A DNA stretch of 64,000 nucleotides from Marinobacterium sediminicola (GTDB lineage Bacteria > Pseudomonadota > Gammaproteobacteria > Pseudomonadales > Balneatricaceae), in the NCBI RefSeq assembly GCF_022343685.1, contig NZ_CP092123.1:620001-684000 (forward strand). The letters run 5' to 3'. The notes under the pieces are model-generated. The model worked only from the letters and a program-made list of their open reading frames with translations, was not told where the DNA came from and ran no database searches. A program made the translations under genes and the position numbers. Below are positions 31,732 through 38,667 of this stretch, piece by piece (the first letter of the stretch is position 1; each line of letters begins with the position of its first letter).

Positions 31732-31992
31732 TTATGACACCTTTTCCCGCCACTGCAGATCGCCGATCTGGACATTGAGCCAGTCAAATCCTATCCGTCT
31801 TGCCACAGCGGAAGCGCCATCCAGACTTTTGAACTCCCGTTCACCCTTTGAGCGCTGCAGGTTCAACGTTACGACTTCCTGGTCCCGCGTAATGAATTTC
31901 AGTGTCCAGCCGCGCGACATTGAAATCGGAATTGCCTGACAGGACTCGAATACACCCGCCTTAAAGAGCAGCTTGATTTCCTTTTCCTGCAT
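31732..31992 (-). CDS. small protein resembling ParC-family partition-associated proteins
   Basis: 86 residues starting MQEKEIKLLFKAGVFESC with AGGAA nine bases before the ATG. A helix is followed by strands (GWTLKFITRD, EVVTLNLQRSKGEREFKSLDGA) and a terminal helix (SAVARRIGFDWLNVQI). The pattern of an N-terminal KEIKxLFKAG and a later DxAxxVARxIGF resembles small ParC-family partition-associated proteins known from plasmids and integrative elements; this is recognition by pattern only. A clear promoter overlapped by palindromes lies upstream, suggesting autoregulation. No parA/parB is nearby, so a partition role is not supported by context; a mobile-element remnant is possible. Confidence 0.6.
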   Translation of the reverse strand: MQEKEIKLLFKAGVFESCQAIPISMSRGWTLKFITRDQEVVTLNLQRSKGEREFKSLDGASAVARRIGFDWLNVQIGDLQWREKVS

Positions 31993-32009
31993 GATCGTTA
32001 TTCCTATTC

Positions 32010-32064
32010 TGATTAATCATTAATCTTTAGTGATCATTATATAATCAATAATGATTTATCGCAA
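32010..32064 (-). promoter_or_regulatory. promoter with overlapping palindromes for the ParC-like gene
   Basis: On the minus strand TTGCGA (32064-32059) is separated by 17 bases from a perfect TATAAT (32041-32036). An inverted repeat ATCATTAT/ATAATGAT (32033-32040 and 32048-32055) covers the -10 and part of the spacer, and a perfect palindrome TGATTAATCA (32010-32019) lies about 20 bases downstream of the -10, near the expected transcript start. Good operator candidates. Confidence 0.65.
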
Positions 32065-32536
32065 AATAAAAGCGCGACGCAGCGCTGCCTAAGTCTTTGT
32101 ATTTATTGGGATTTTCATTGCGATAGAGGAGGGCGTAACTTTGTTTTGTGAGTATCCGTAACTCATTGTTTTTAAAAGGGTAAAAAATCAATCGGCTTAT
32201 ACTTTTTTGCTATCGATATAGAGTTTTTATTATCTTTATTGCTTTGTGATAATTCATAAGAGATTTATGAATTATCAAAATGAAATTGTCATCATTCGGC
32301 CCAGGCGTGCCTGCGGTGCGTTGATCATGCGGTCCAAAGCACTTTTATGGCGTTCAGAACGGTGAAAGCGTGACGATGAGTCGACAAGCGCAAAAGGTGG
32401 AGTGGGATTACGTGGAAGGATGGCCTGGCGGGTGGCCTGAACCCCCAGCTGACGGCTGGGGCGAACATGGTAGACAGGGGATAGAGTCGACAGGCAGCGA
32501 GGGTGCTACCTGTCAGGAAGCTGACTGGTTCAGATT
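32065..32536. other. AT-rich non-coding patch
   Basis: About 470 bases without a supported gene. The first 230 are strikingly AT-rich compared with the rest of the window, then composition returns to normal from about 32300. The perfect 13-bp inverted repeat at 32247-32277 lies inside. A 92-codon plus-strand frame (32370-32648) overlaps the small gene on the other strand and has no recognisable features, so it is not called. Confidence 0.5.
32247..32277. repeat. perfect 13-bp inverted repeat with 5-base loop
   Basis: TGATAATTCATAA and TTATGAATTATCA flank GAGAT. All 13 pairs match. No T-tract follows on either strand, so it is not a normal terminator; an operator or protein-binding site is more likely. 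Confidence 0.8.
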
Positions 32537-32731
32537 TCAGTCGTTGCGTTTGGCATCGAGACGTGTTTTGAGCGCCTCTTCAATGGCATCCAGCTTTTGC
32601 CGCATCTGTTCAGTGGGGTTGGAGTCTGCATTGGAAGGAGAGTATTGAAACATGTCGAGCATCTCCACCAGGAAACTCTCTTCGTTCATCTTGCTGATCT
32701 GTTCGGGCGTCCAGTGTTTGGTTTTATACAT
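32537..32731 (-). CDS. small hypothetical protein, 64 aa
   Basis: The ATG at 32731 (MYKTKHWTPEQISKMNEESF) has a textbook AAGGAG seven bases upstream, so the shorter version is preferred to the 95-codon frame. The product is soluble, acidic and helical: a first helix (EESFLVEMLDMFQYSP), a Ser/Asn-rich turn and a second helix (TEQMRQKLDAIEEALKTRLDAKRND). No family recognised. It is isolated, with no same-strand neighbour within 500 bases downstream. Confidence 0.7.
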   Translation of the reverse strand: MYKTKHWTPEQISKMNEESFLVEMLDMFQYSPSNADSNPTEQMRQKLDAIEEALKTRLDAKRND

Positions 32732-32921
32732 GTGGGGCTCCTTGATCGTCGGCGTCGATAGTTCAGATATGGCGCACTTCCTCGGTTTTTGCAAGCGAGT
32801 GAAGGGGCTCAGGTGCCTGTTCAAAGTGTGATCAATATTGCTTGAGCCAAGTCAATAACCCCTACTTCGTATAGGAGTAATCTGATCCCAACATTAGAAA
32901 ACAGTGAAGCAGGTGATTGCT

Positions 32922-33062
32922 ATGTTCGGAATTGATACTTACAGCTTTGGAACCCTGTGGCCGAGTCTTCTGGGTGTTGCGGGTATGACCGCCGCCATGA
33001 TCTGGGCCTTCGTGAAGGTGCGCAAGCTGATGAATGAAGATGCGCATAAGCACGGCAAATAA
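32922..33062 (+). CDS. small single-span membrane protein, 46 aa
   Basis: A 47-codon frame from ATG at 32922 to TAA at 33060-33062. AGGTG lies eight bases before the ATG. The product starts MFGIDTYSFGTLWPSLLG, has one membrane helix (GVAGMTAAMIWAFV) and a charged tail rich in Lys and His (KVRKLMNEDAHKHGK), so the tail should face the cytoplasm. A stable hairpin with a T-rich flank follows 55 bases after the stop, supporting a discrete transcript. No family recognised; small single-span proteins of this kind often regulate a membrane complex, but nothing here tells which. Confidence 0.6.
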   Translation: MFGIDTYSFGTLWPSLLGVAGMTAAMIWAFVKVRKLMNEDAHKHGK

Positions 33063-33116
33063 GCGACAGATGACAGGAGCCTGATTTCCCCGATTCAGTC
33101 CGCCGGTGTGTTATCA

Positions 33117-33146
33117 AGACCCCCGCATTGACGGGGGTCTGCTGTT
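33117..33146 (+). terminator. Rho-independent terminator after the 46-aa membrane protein gene
   Basis: AGACCCCCG (33117-33125) pairs perfectly with CGGGGGTCT (33132-33140) around a six-base loop, followed by GCTGTTTTGG. The T-tract is short but the stem is strong. Confidence 0.7.
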
Positions 33147-33239
33147 TTGGGCGCTCGGAAAGCCTGTTGGACATCTGTTATGATGCCCGGTGTCGATGCA
33201 TGTTTTTGGCACTTATCCTGTTTGTCTGAGAGTCCCGTT

Positions 33240-33869
33240 TTGTCTACCCCCCGTGCCTACAAGATCCCGATGAGCGAAGCCGAGGCTGAAATCGAGGTCA
33301 AGAAAAGCCGTTTTATTGCCAGCCTGTGCCCAATCACCTCCGAAGCGGAAGCCAAAGCCTTTATCGAGCGACAGCGCAATCGTTTTCCCGGGGCGAACCA
33401 CCACTGTTGGGCATTCGTTGTCGCGGAACCCTTTGCATTGAAAGGGCTGGGCAGTAGTGACGATGGCGAGCCATCCGGGACTGCCGGGCGTCCCATGCTG
33501 GCTGTATTGACAGGGGCAGAACTGGGTCAGGCCTGTGTGGTGGTCACCCGCTTCTTCGGTGGGACCAAACTGGGTACGGGAGGGTTGGTGCGTGCCTATT
33601 CGCAGGCGGTCCGGGCCGTGCTGGAGCAAACCCCACAGGTGCTGCGAGAACCGCAGGCGTATTATCGCCTGACGTATCCCTACAGCTTGACGGCCGCCGT
33701 GGAGGCTACGTTGAACGGATTCGAGACCAATGTTCAGGATCATCAGTTTACCGAGCAGGTGCAGTTGTCACTGTCCCTGCCGCTGGAACAGGAGTCCGCC
33801 TTCGTCTCTGCGTTGAGCGAACAGCTGCATGGTCAGGCTAGAGTTGAGCGGCTGGATGGAGCCGATTAA
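33240..33869 (+). CDS. yigZ: YigZ/IMPACT family protein (UPF0029)
   Basis: The TTG at 33240 (LSTPRAYKIPMSEAEAEIEVKKSRF) is the likely start, with GAGAG upstream; this gives 209 residues, near the YigZ norm of about 205. Frames open further upstream lack support. The IMPACT N-terminal domain has KKSRFIASLCPITSEAEAKAFI, ANHHCWAFV and the signature GEPSGTAGRPMLAVL, followed by VVVTRFFGGTKLGTGGLVRAYSQAV. The C-terminal domain is the DUF1949-like ferredoxin fold. YigZ-type proteins are linked to translation regulation, but their exact role in bacteria is unknown. It overlaps the convergent dacB stop by four bases. Confidence 0.92.
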   Translation: MSTPRAYKIPMSEAEAEIEVKKSRFIASLCPITSEAEAKAFIERQRNRFPGANHHCWAFVVAEPFALKGLGSSDDGEPSGTAGRPMLAVLTGAELGQACVVVTRFFGGTKLGTGGLVRAYSQAVRAVLEQTPQVLREPQAYYRLTYPYSLTAAVEATLNGFETNVQDHQFTEQVQLSLSLPLEQESAFVSALSEQLHGQARVERLDGAD

Positions 33870-35278
33870 CCGTTGTGGTAGATCCATTCCAGCAGTGACT
33901 TTTCGAATACGGTGACCGGAGTCGGCCTTGGCATATGGTCAGGCAGGCTGATCCCGCTCAGCATCAATACGAATACATAACGTTCACCGGAGGCGGTGGT
34001 GATATAGCCGGCCAGATTACGCGTGCCGTTGACGGTACCACTCTTGGCTTGAATGGCACCTTTCAGCGGGGCCTGACGAGTGCTGCGGCGGTATTTCAGC
34101 GTGCCATTCTCTCCTGAGACCGGCAGCGCCTTGTAGGTTGTCATGTCCGGATGTCGGGCCAACCACTGCAGCAGTTGAGCCAGCTGACTGGCCTGCATCA
34201 GATTGTCTCGCGACAGGCCTGATCCATCGGTTACTTTCGACAGTGTCAGATCAATACCCGTACGTGTCAGGATGCTGTTTTTCATCGCTCTTACACCACG
34301 GGCAAAACTTCCCGGGGTGTGCTCGGCAGCCCCCAGGTTTTTCAATGTCAGGTCGGCGATCAGATTGTCTGAATCCTGCAGCATTTCAGTGAGCAGCGTG
34401 GCCAGCGGAGCAGACTCTACTTGGCTTGCCAGCTGCCAGCCCTGATCGTCACGTCTGTCGACGCGGATCTCGCCACGCAACACGATGCCCAGACGGCTCA
34501 ACTCCTGACGCACCAGTGCCTTGCCATGGGCGATGGGGTCATTGATGGCAAAGTTGAGTGGCAAGACTTCGCGCCTGTCGTTGATGCAGCCGCTCAAGTG
34601 ATAGCGGTTGCCCGGACCGACCCATGATTCCAGCTCGCAGAGCTCGGCATCAATCTCATCCTGCGTTCTAACCACCACCTCCGACGTTACTTCAATCGGT
34701 TGATGTGCCGGTACAAAGAATCGGGCGGGGCGATCCTGGCCCTGATTGGTCAGGCTGGCCGCCACGCAATTGCCCTCCAGTGTCAGGGCCGAGGCGGGTG
34801 CGCTGTAGCAGACCCCCAGGTTGTTCCAGGGCCAGCCAATGGCACGGTCATAGCCCGTGAAGTAACTGACGTCGAGCAGCAGGTCACCCTCTATTTCACG
34901 AACGCTCTGCTGTCGCAGCACTTCCAGCAGTTCGGCCAGTTGTTGCCGGTTCAGGTCAGGAGCGCCTCGAAACTCGAGCAACCAGTCGCCTTGCCAACGG
35001 CCATTGCGCTGCTGGCCCCGATGCCACAGGCGGGTTTCGAATCGGTAGTCCTCGCCAAGCTCCAGTTCAGCAGCCGTCGCGGTAAACAGCTTGAGGGTGC
35101 TTGCCGGTGGCAGAAAACGGTCGTCACGATAGTGGATCTGAAGAGGCGCATTGGCGCCGAGCGGTTCCACGACCAGTGCAACCTGGCTGCCTGCGGGGGC
35201 TTGATCAAGAATTTTTTTCCATTCGGCAGCATGGACAACCGGTGCCAGGATAAGGAGGATAAAAAGTCGTAGCAACAT
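33866..35278 (-). CDS. dacB: D-Ala-D-Ala carboxypeptidase/endopeptidase (PBP4, DacB)
   Basis: 470 residues with a Sec signal peptide (cleavage after VVHA, about residue 18). The penicillin-binding motifs are present: SxxK as S60-T-L-K63 in PPASTLKLF, SxN in LQDSDNLIADL, and KSGT (KTG box) in AKSGTVNGTRNLAGY. The large insert between SxxK and SxN is typical of class C, PBP4-type enzymes. DacB trims or cuts peptidoglycan cross-links in the periplasm. YFTGYDRAIGWPWNNLGVCYSAP and NLMQASQLAQLL also fit. It is convergent with yigZ and divergent from the DnaJ-related gene. Confidence 0.95.
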   Translation of the reverse strand: MLLRLFILLILAPVVHAAEWKKILDQAPAGSQVALVVEPLGANAPLQIHYRDDRFLPPASTLKLFTATAAELELGEDYRFETRLWHRGQQRNGRWQGDWLLEFRGAPDLNRQQLAELLEVLRQQSVREIEGDLLLDVSYFTGYDRAIGWPWNNLGVCYSAPASALTLEGNCVAASLTNQGQDRPARFFVPAHQPIEVTSEVVVRTQDEIDAELCELESWVGPGNRYHLSGCINDRREVLPLNFAINDPIAHGKALVRQELSRLGIVLRGEIRVDRRDDQGWQLASQVESAPLATLLTEMLQDSDNLIADLTLKNLGAAEHTPGSFARGVRAMKNSILTRTGIDLTLSKVTDGSGLSRDNLMQASQLAQLLQWLARHPDMTTYKALPVSGENGTLKYRRSTRQAPLKGAIQAKSGTVNGTRNLAGYITTASGERYVFVLMLSGISLPDHMPRPTPVTVFEKSLLEWIYHNG

Positions 35279-35374
35279 GAGACACTGTCCCTAGCCGTAG
35301 TCGGTGAATGCTCATTGTGCCAGAAGCGCTCATCGGCTGGACAGCCTCAGCCCAGTGTAAGACCCGGAGCCACC

Positions 35375-35962
35375 ATGTGCCCAGATATGACGCCTAACCC
35401 TCTGATACCCGAGTTGCTGGCTCTGCTCAGGCAAAATCCTGAAGGGATCAGTGAATTCAGTTTGATGAAGGCACTGGAGTCACATCAGGCTTTCAGCGAT
35501 TTGGCTGAAGACTATCAGCTGTGCCTGTTTCAGAAGCATTTCATGATCATGAACGGTCTGTACACCTTGCAGACCCGGCTCTGGTACGAAGAGCAGTTGC
35601 GTGTGGAGATCTCACCGCTGAGCGTTCGCCTTTTCATGGAGAGCGTTGAAGAAACTACCGAGCAGGCAAGCGTACCCGGAGCCGGAGACAGCCTGCGTGA
35701 GTACTATCTCGACTGGCAACAGCTGAGCAGCACCAGTGCCGAAGATGTACAGAAGTTGCTGCGAGGGTTCTGGAAGCAGTGTTTCAACCCCGGTGCACGC
35801 CAGCAGGCGCTGATCACTCTGGAACTGGAAGAAGGTGCGACCGAGGAAGAGATTCGTTTGCGCTATCGGCAGCTGGCGGCGCGTCTTCATCCTGACAAGG
35901 GAGGAGATAGCGAAGCCTTCATTGAAGTCCGTCGTGCCTATGAGGTGCTCCGTTCCGGGTAA
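35375..35962 (+). CDS. DnaJ-related protein with C-terminal J domain
   Basis: The ATG at 35375 (MCPDMTPNPLIPELL) has GGAG upstream; the frame is open back to 35315 without support. About 195 residues. The N-terminal domain (about 5-125, NPEGISEFSLMKALESHQAF, LFQKHFMIMNGLYTLQ, REYYLDWQQL) is the DNAJ-related domain. The C-terminal J domain (about 140-193) has the HPD motif in RLHPDKGGDSEAFIEVRRAYEVL, so it should stimulate an Hsp70 (DnaK) ATPase. A paralogue at 44647-45030 has only the N-terminal domain. Client proteins unknown. Confidence 0.88.
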   Translation: MCPDMTPNPLIPELLALLRQNPEGISEFSLMKALESHQAFSDLAEDYQLCLFQKHFMIMNGLYTLQTRLWYEEQLRVEISPLSVRLFMESVEETTEQASVPGAGDSLREYYLDWQQLSSTSAEDVQKLLRGFWKQCFNPGARQQALITLELEEGATEEEIRLRYRQLAARLHPDKGGDSEAFIEVRRAYEVLRSG

Positions 35963-36076
35963 TGAACGTAAACACGGCAGCGTAAAGAAATGTAAAAGCC
36001 GCTGTCGTCAGGGGAACAATCCTCTACCATGGTGGTTCAGAGGACAGATTGAGATCTATCGATACAGGGAAATAAT

Positions 36077-37462
36077 GTGCGCACCTATCTGTTTTTGCCC
36101 CTGATGGTGCTGCTGACCGCCTGCAGCGCCCCGCCCGAACTGCAGCCTCCTTCGCCCGACCTGCCCTCCGCCTGGCAGTCGCCTGCCGATACCGGGGAGC
36201 AGTCGCCAGACTGGCTGGTTGGCCTGAACGACCCGGCATTGGTGGAACTGGTCGACGAGGCCATGTTGCGAAATCCTTCACTGGAAGCTGTGCGACAGCA
36301 GTGGCTGGCTGCTCAGCAACGTGCAGAGATTACCGGTGCTGCTCGTTACCCGCAGCTTTCTCTCGAGTTGAGCAGTCGTCGTCAGGAGGGGAGTCCGCGG
36401 TCTGAATCCATGGAACAGGGATCGGGCTGGACGTTGGATGTCTGGGGCAAACTCAGCGCCGATCAACGGGAAGCGGAACTGAGCCGCGCAGCAGCGGAAG
36501 CCGCCTACGTTGAACAGCGTGAAGCGCTGGCAGCGAGTCTGGCACGCAACTGGTTTGCCTTGCAGGAAGCGCGCATGCTGCTGATGCTCTACACCCAGCG
36601 TCGCGATAACCTGCAACAGAATCTGGATATCATTGAGTCAGGTTATCGGCAGGGATTGAACGAGGCACTGGATCTCTATCTGGCCCGTAATAACCTGCAT
36701 GCCGAGGCCGCTCGGGTAGAGCAGCAGCAACAGACCTTGAGCGAGTTGCAGCGGGAGCTGGAACGCCAGTTGGGCCGTTACCCTGCGGCGCAGTTGACCA
36801 ACGATGCGCTGTTGCCGCTCAACGATGAGGTCATCGTTGCGGGACAGCCTGCGGAGATTCTGACGCGTCGCCCTGATCTGCAGCAGCAGTGGCTGCAACT
36901 GCTGGCCTCGGATGCCGCTCTTGCCGCTGCCCATCGCGACCGCTTTCCCGCGTTTAATCTGAGCGCCGCTTATGGCGGTAGCAGCGATGCGTTGAGTGAC
37001 CTGCTTTCCGGTGGCAACCTGGCCTGGAGTCTGGGTGCTTCTCTGGTGCAAAGCCTGTTCGACGCCGGGCGTAAGGCGGCAGTCCAGGATCAGGCGCTGG
37101 CGGTGCGTCGAGAGCAGGAGCAGCGCTGGCTGGATGCCCTGTTCAGCGCCCTGACCGAGGTCGAGAATGCCCTGTCGTCTCGGCAGAGTCTCAAGGCCCG
37201 CTATGCGCTCTACCTCAAGGCAGAGCAGAATGCACTGAGCGCTGAGACGCTGGCATTCGAGCAGTACAGAAATGGTCTTGAGAACTACACCACCGTACTG
37301 GAAGCTCAACGTCGTTCACTGGACGCGCAAACCAGTGTGATAAACCTGCGTCGGCAATTACTGGATAACAGGATCGAGCTTTACCGAGCGCTGGGAGGTC
37401 GCTTTGCGTCGACTGCCAAGAGCGCTCCGCTTCAGCAGGCAAAGGAGTCTGACACCCCATGA
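36077..37462 (+). CDS. outer-membrane efflux lipoprotein, NodT/OprM type (system 2)
   Basis: The GTG at 36077 follows AGGGAA. The 461-residue product has a lipoprotein signal with lipobox LLTAC (Cys about 15), so it is probably lipid-anchored at the outer membrane. It has two internal repeats of the TolC/OEP family (QWLAAQQRAEITGAARYPQLSLELSS and LLASDAALAAAHRDRFPAFNLSAAYG), each with long helices, and the NodT-type YRALGG near the C-terminus. It forms the channel and periplasmic tunnel of a tripartite efflux pump. First gene of a rightward operon, overlapping the adaptor gene by four bases. Confidence 0.93.
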   Translation: MRTYLFLPLMVLLTACSAPPELQPPSPDLPSAWQSPADTGEQSPDWLVGLNDPALVELVDEAMLRNPSLEAVRQQWLAAQQRAEITGAARYPQLSLELSSRRQEGSPRSESMEQGSGWTLDVWGKLSADQREAELSRAAAEAAYVEQREALAASLARNWFALQEARMLLMLYTQRRDNLQQNLDIIESGYRQGLNEALDLYLARNNLHAEAARVEQQQQTLSELQRELERQLGRYPAAQLTNDALLPLNDEVIVAGQPAEILTRRPDLQQQWLQLLASDAALAAAHRDRFPAFNLSAAYGGSSDALSDLLSGGNLAWSLGASLVQSLFDAGRKAAVQDQALAVRREQEQRWLDALFSALTEVENALSSRQSLKARYALYLKAEQNALSAETLAFEQYRNGLENYTTVLEAQRRSLDAQTSVINLRRQLLDNRIELYRALGGRFASTAKSAPLQQAKESDTP

Positions 37463-38667
37463 TCAAGCGGATACTTCCCCTTATCGTTATTGCCGTGCTG
37501 GGCGCGGTCAGCTGGGTGATTTACCAGAACCCACCCGAAGTGCAGCGAGGAGCTCCCCCCCAGGCCAGTCGCACCAGTGTAGAGACGCAGACGCTGGCGC
37601 GGGTGCCATTCAAGATACAGGTAAAAAGTTATGGCCGGGTCAAGCCACGTACCCAGAGTACGCTGTTGCCGCAGGTATCCGGTCAGATCGTCTGGTTGAA
37701 CCCTGATTTTCGTGCCGGTGGTTTTTTCGAATCGGATGAGGAGCTTGTGCGGCTCGACAACCGTGACTACAAAGCGGCTGTGTCCCAGAGCGAGGCGACG
37801 CTGATGAGCGCCCGTCAAGCGTTGGCGGAGGAGGAAGCTCGTAGTGCTCAGGCGGCTGCTGACTGGAAGCGGCTGGGTAACCCCGGAAATGCCCCCCCGC
37901 TGGTGCTGCGCAAACCCCAATTGAACGCGGCCAAGGCGGCAGTGGCTTCGGCCGAAGCGGCGCTGGCGATTGCCAGACTGAATCTGGAACGTACACGTAT
38001 CCGTGCTCCCTTCTCCGGGCGTGTGCTGGACACCGAGGTGGACCTTGGGCAGGTCGTTTCCAGCGGGACTGTACTGGGCGAAATCTATGCCGTGGACGTG
38101 CTCGAAGTCCGTCTGCCGTTGCAGAACCGGGATTTGGCCTATCTGCGTTTGCCGGAAGAGTATCGGGTGAAGGCAGGGGAAAGCTTTCAGCCGAAAGTGT
38201 CAATTTACTCTGACCTGATCCGGCCCGAGCGCTGGCAGGGACGAATCGTGCAGACAGAAGGCGCCATTGATGAAACCAGCCGACAGCTGCATGTGTTGGC
38301 GCAGATTGATGACCCCTACGGCGAGAAAGCGGTCGATCGGGTGCCGCTCAAAGTCGGGCAGTATGTGACCGCGTTGATCGAAGGAATCGAGGTCCCGGAT
38401 GCGTTGCTGGTGCCGAACAAGGCGATCTATCAGGGCAGTTACGTGTACGTGGTTGAAGAAGGCATGCTGCAACGGCGTGAAATCGAAGTTGCCTGGCAGG
38501 ACGAGACACAGGCACTGGTTGCGGCGGGGCTTGAGCCGGGTGAAGAGCTGGTGCTGACGTCGCTGGGGCAGGTGGTGTCGGGAACACGGGTACGGGTTCG
38601 CGGTGCCGAATCAGGCTCTTCATCAGTACCGGCTGAAGATGCTGTGCCTCAAGGAGGCCGCTCATGA
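37459..38667 (+). CDS. RND efflux adaptor (membrane-fusion) protein (system 2)
   Basis: 402 residues. An N-terminal membrane anchor (ILPLIVIAVLGAVSWVIY), first lipoyl half (QSTLLPQVSGQIVWLNPDFRAGGFF), a short coiled-coil hairpin (about 95-165), second lipoyl half (RTRIRAPFSGRVLDTEVDLGQVV), beta barrel, and a membrane-proximal domain ending in a Ser/Gly-rich tail. It bridges the RND permease and the outer-membrane channel encoded on either side. It overlaps the upstream gene by four bases (ATGA) and the permease gene by four bases, so the three genes are translationally coupled. Confidence 0.93.
   Translation: MIKRILPLIVIAVLGAVSWVIYQNPPEVQRGAPPQASRTSVETQTLARVPFKIQVKSYGRVKPRTQSTLLPQVSGQIVWLNPDFRAGGFFESDEELVRLDNRDYKAAVSQSEATLMSARQALAEEEARSAQAAADWKRLGNPGNAPPLVLRKPQLNAAKAAVASAEAALAIARLNLERTRIRAPFSGRVLDTEVDLGQVVSSGTVLGEIYAVDVLEVRLPLQNRDLAYLRLPEEYRVKAGESFQPKVSIYSDLIRPERWQGRIVQTEGAIDETSRQLHVLAQIDDPYGEKAVDRVPLKVGQYVTALIEGIEVPDALLVPNKAIYQGSYVYVVEEGMLQRREIEVAWQDETQALVAAGLEPGEELVLTSLGQVVSGTRVRVRGAESGSSSVPAEDAVPQGGRS

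Noticed and set aside
32370-32648. 92-codon plus-strand frame with Trp/Gly/Pro-rich N-terminus
   Set aside because: Overlaps the better supported 64-aa gene on the minus strand and shows no ribosome binding site or family.
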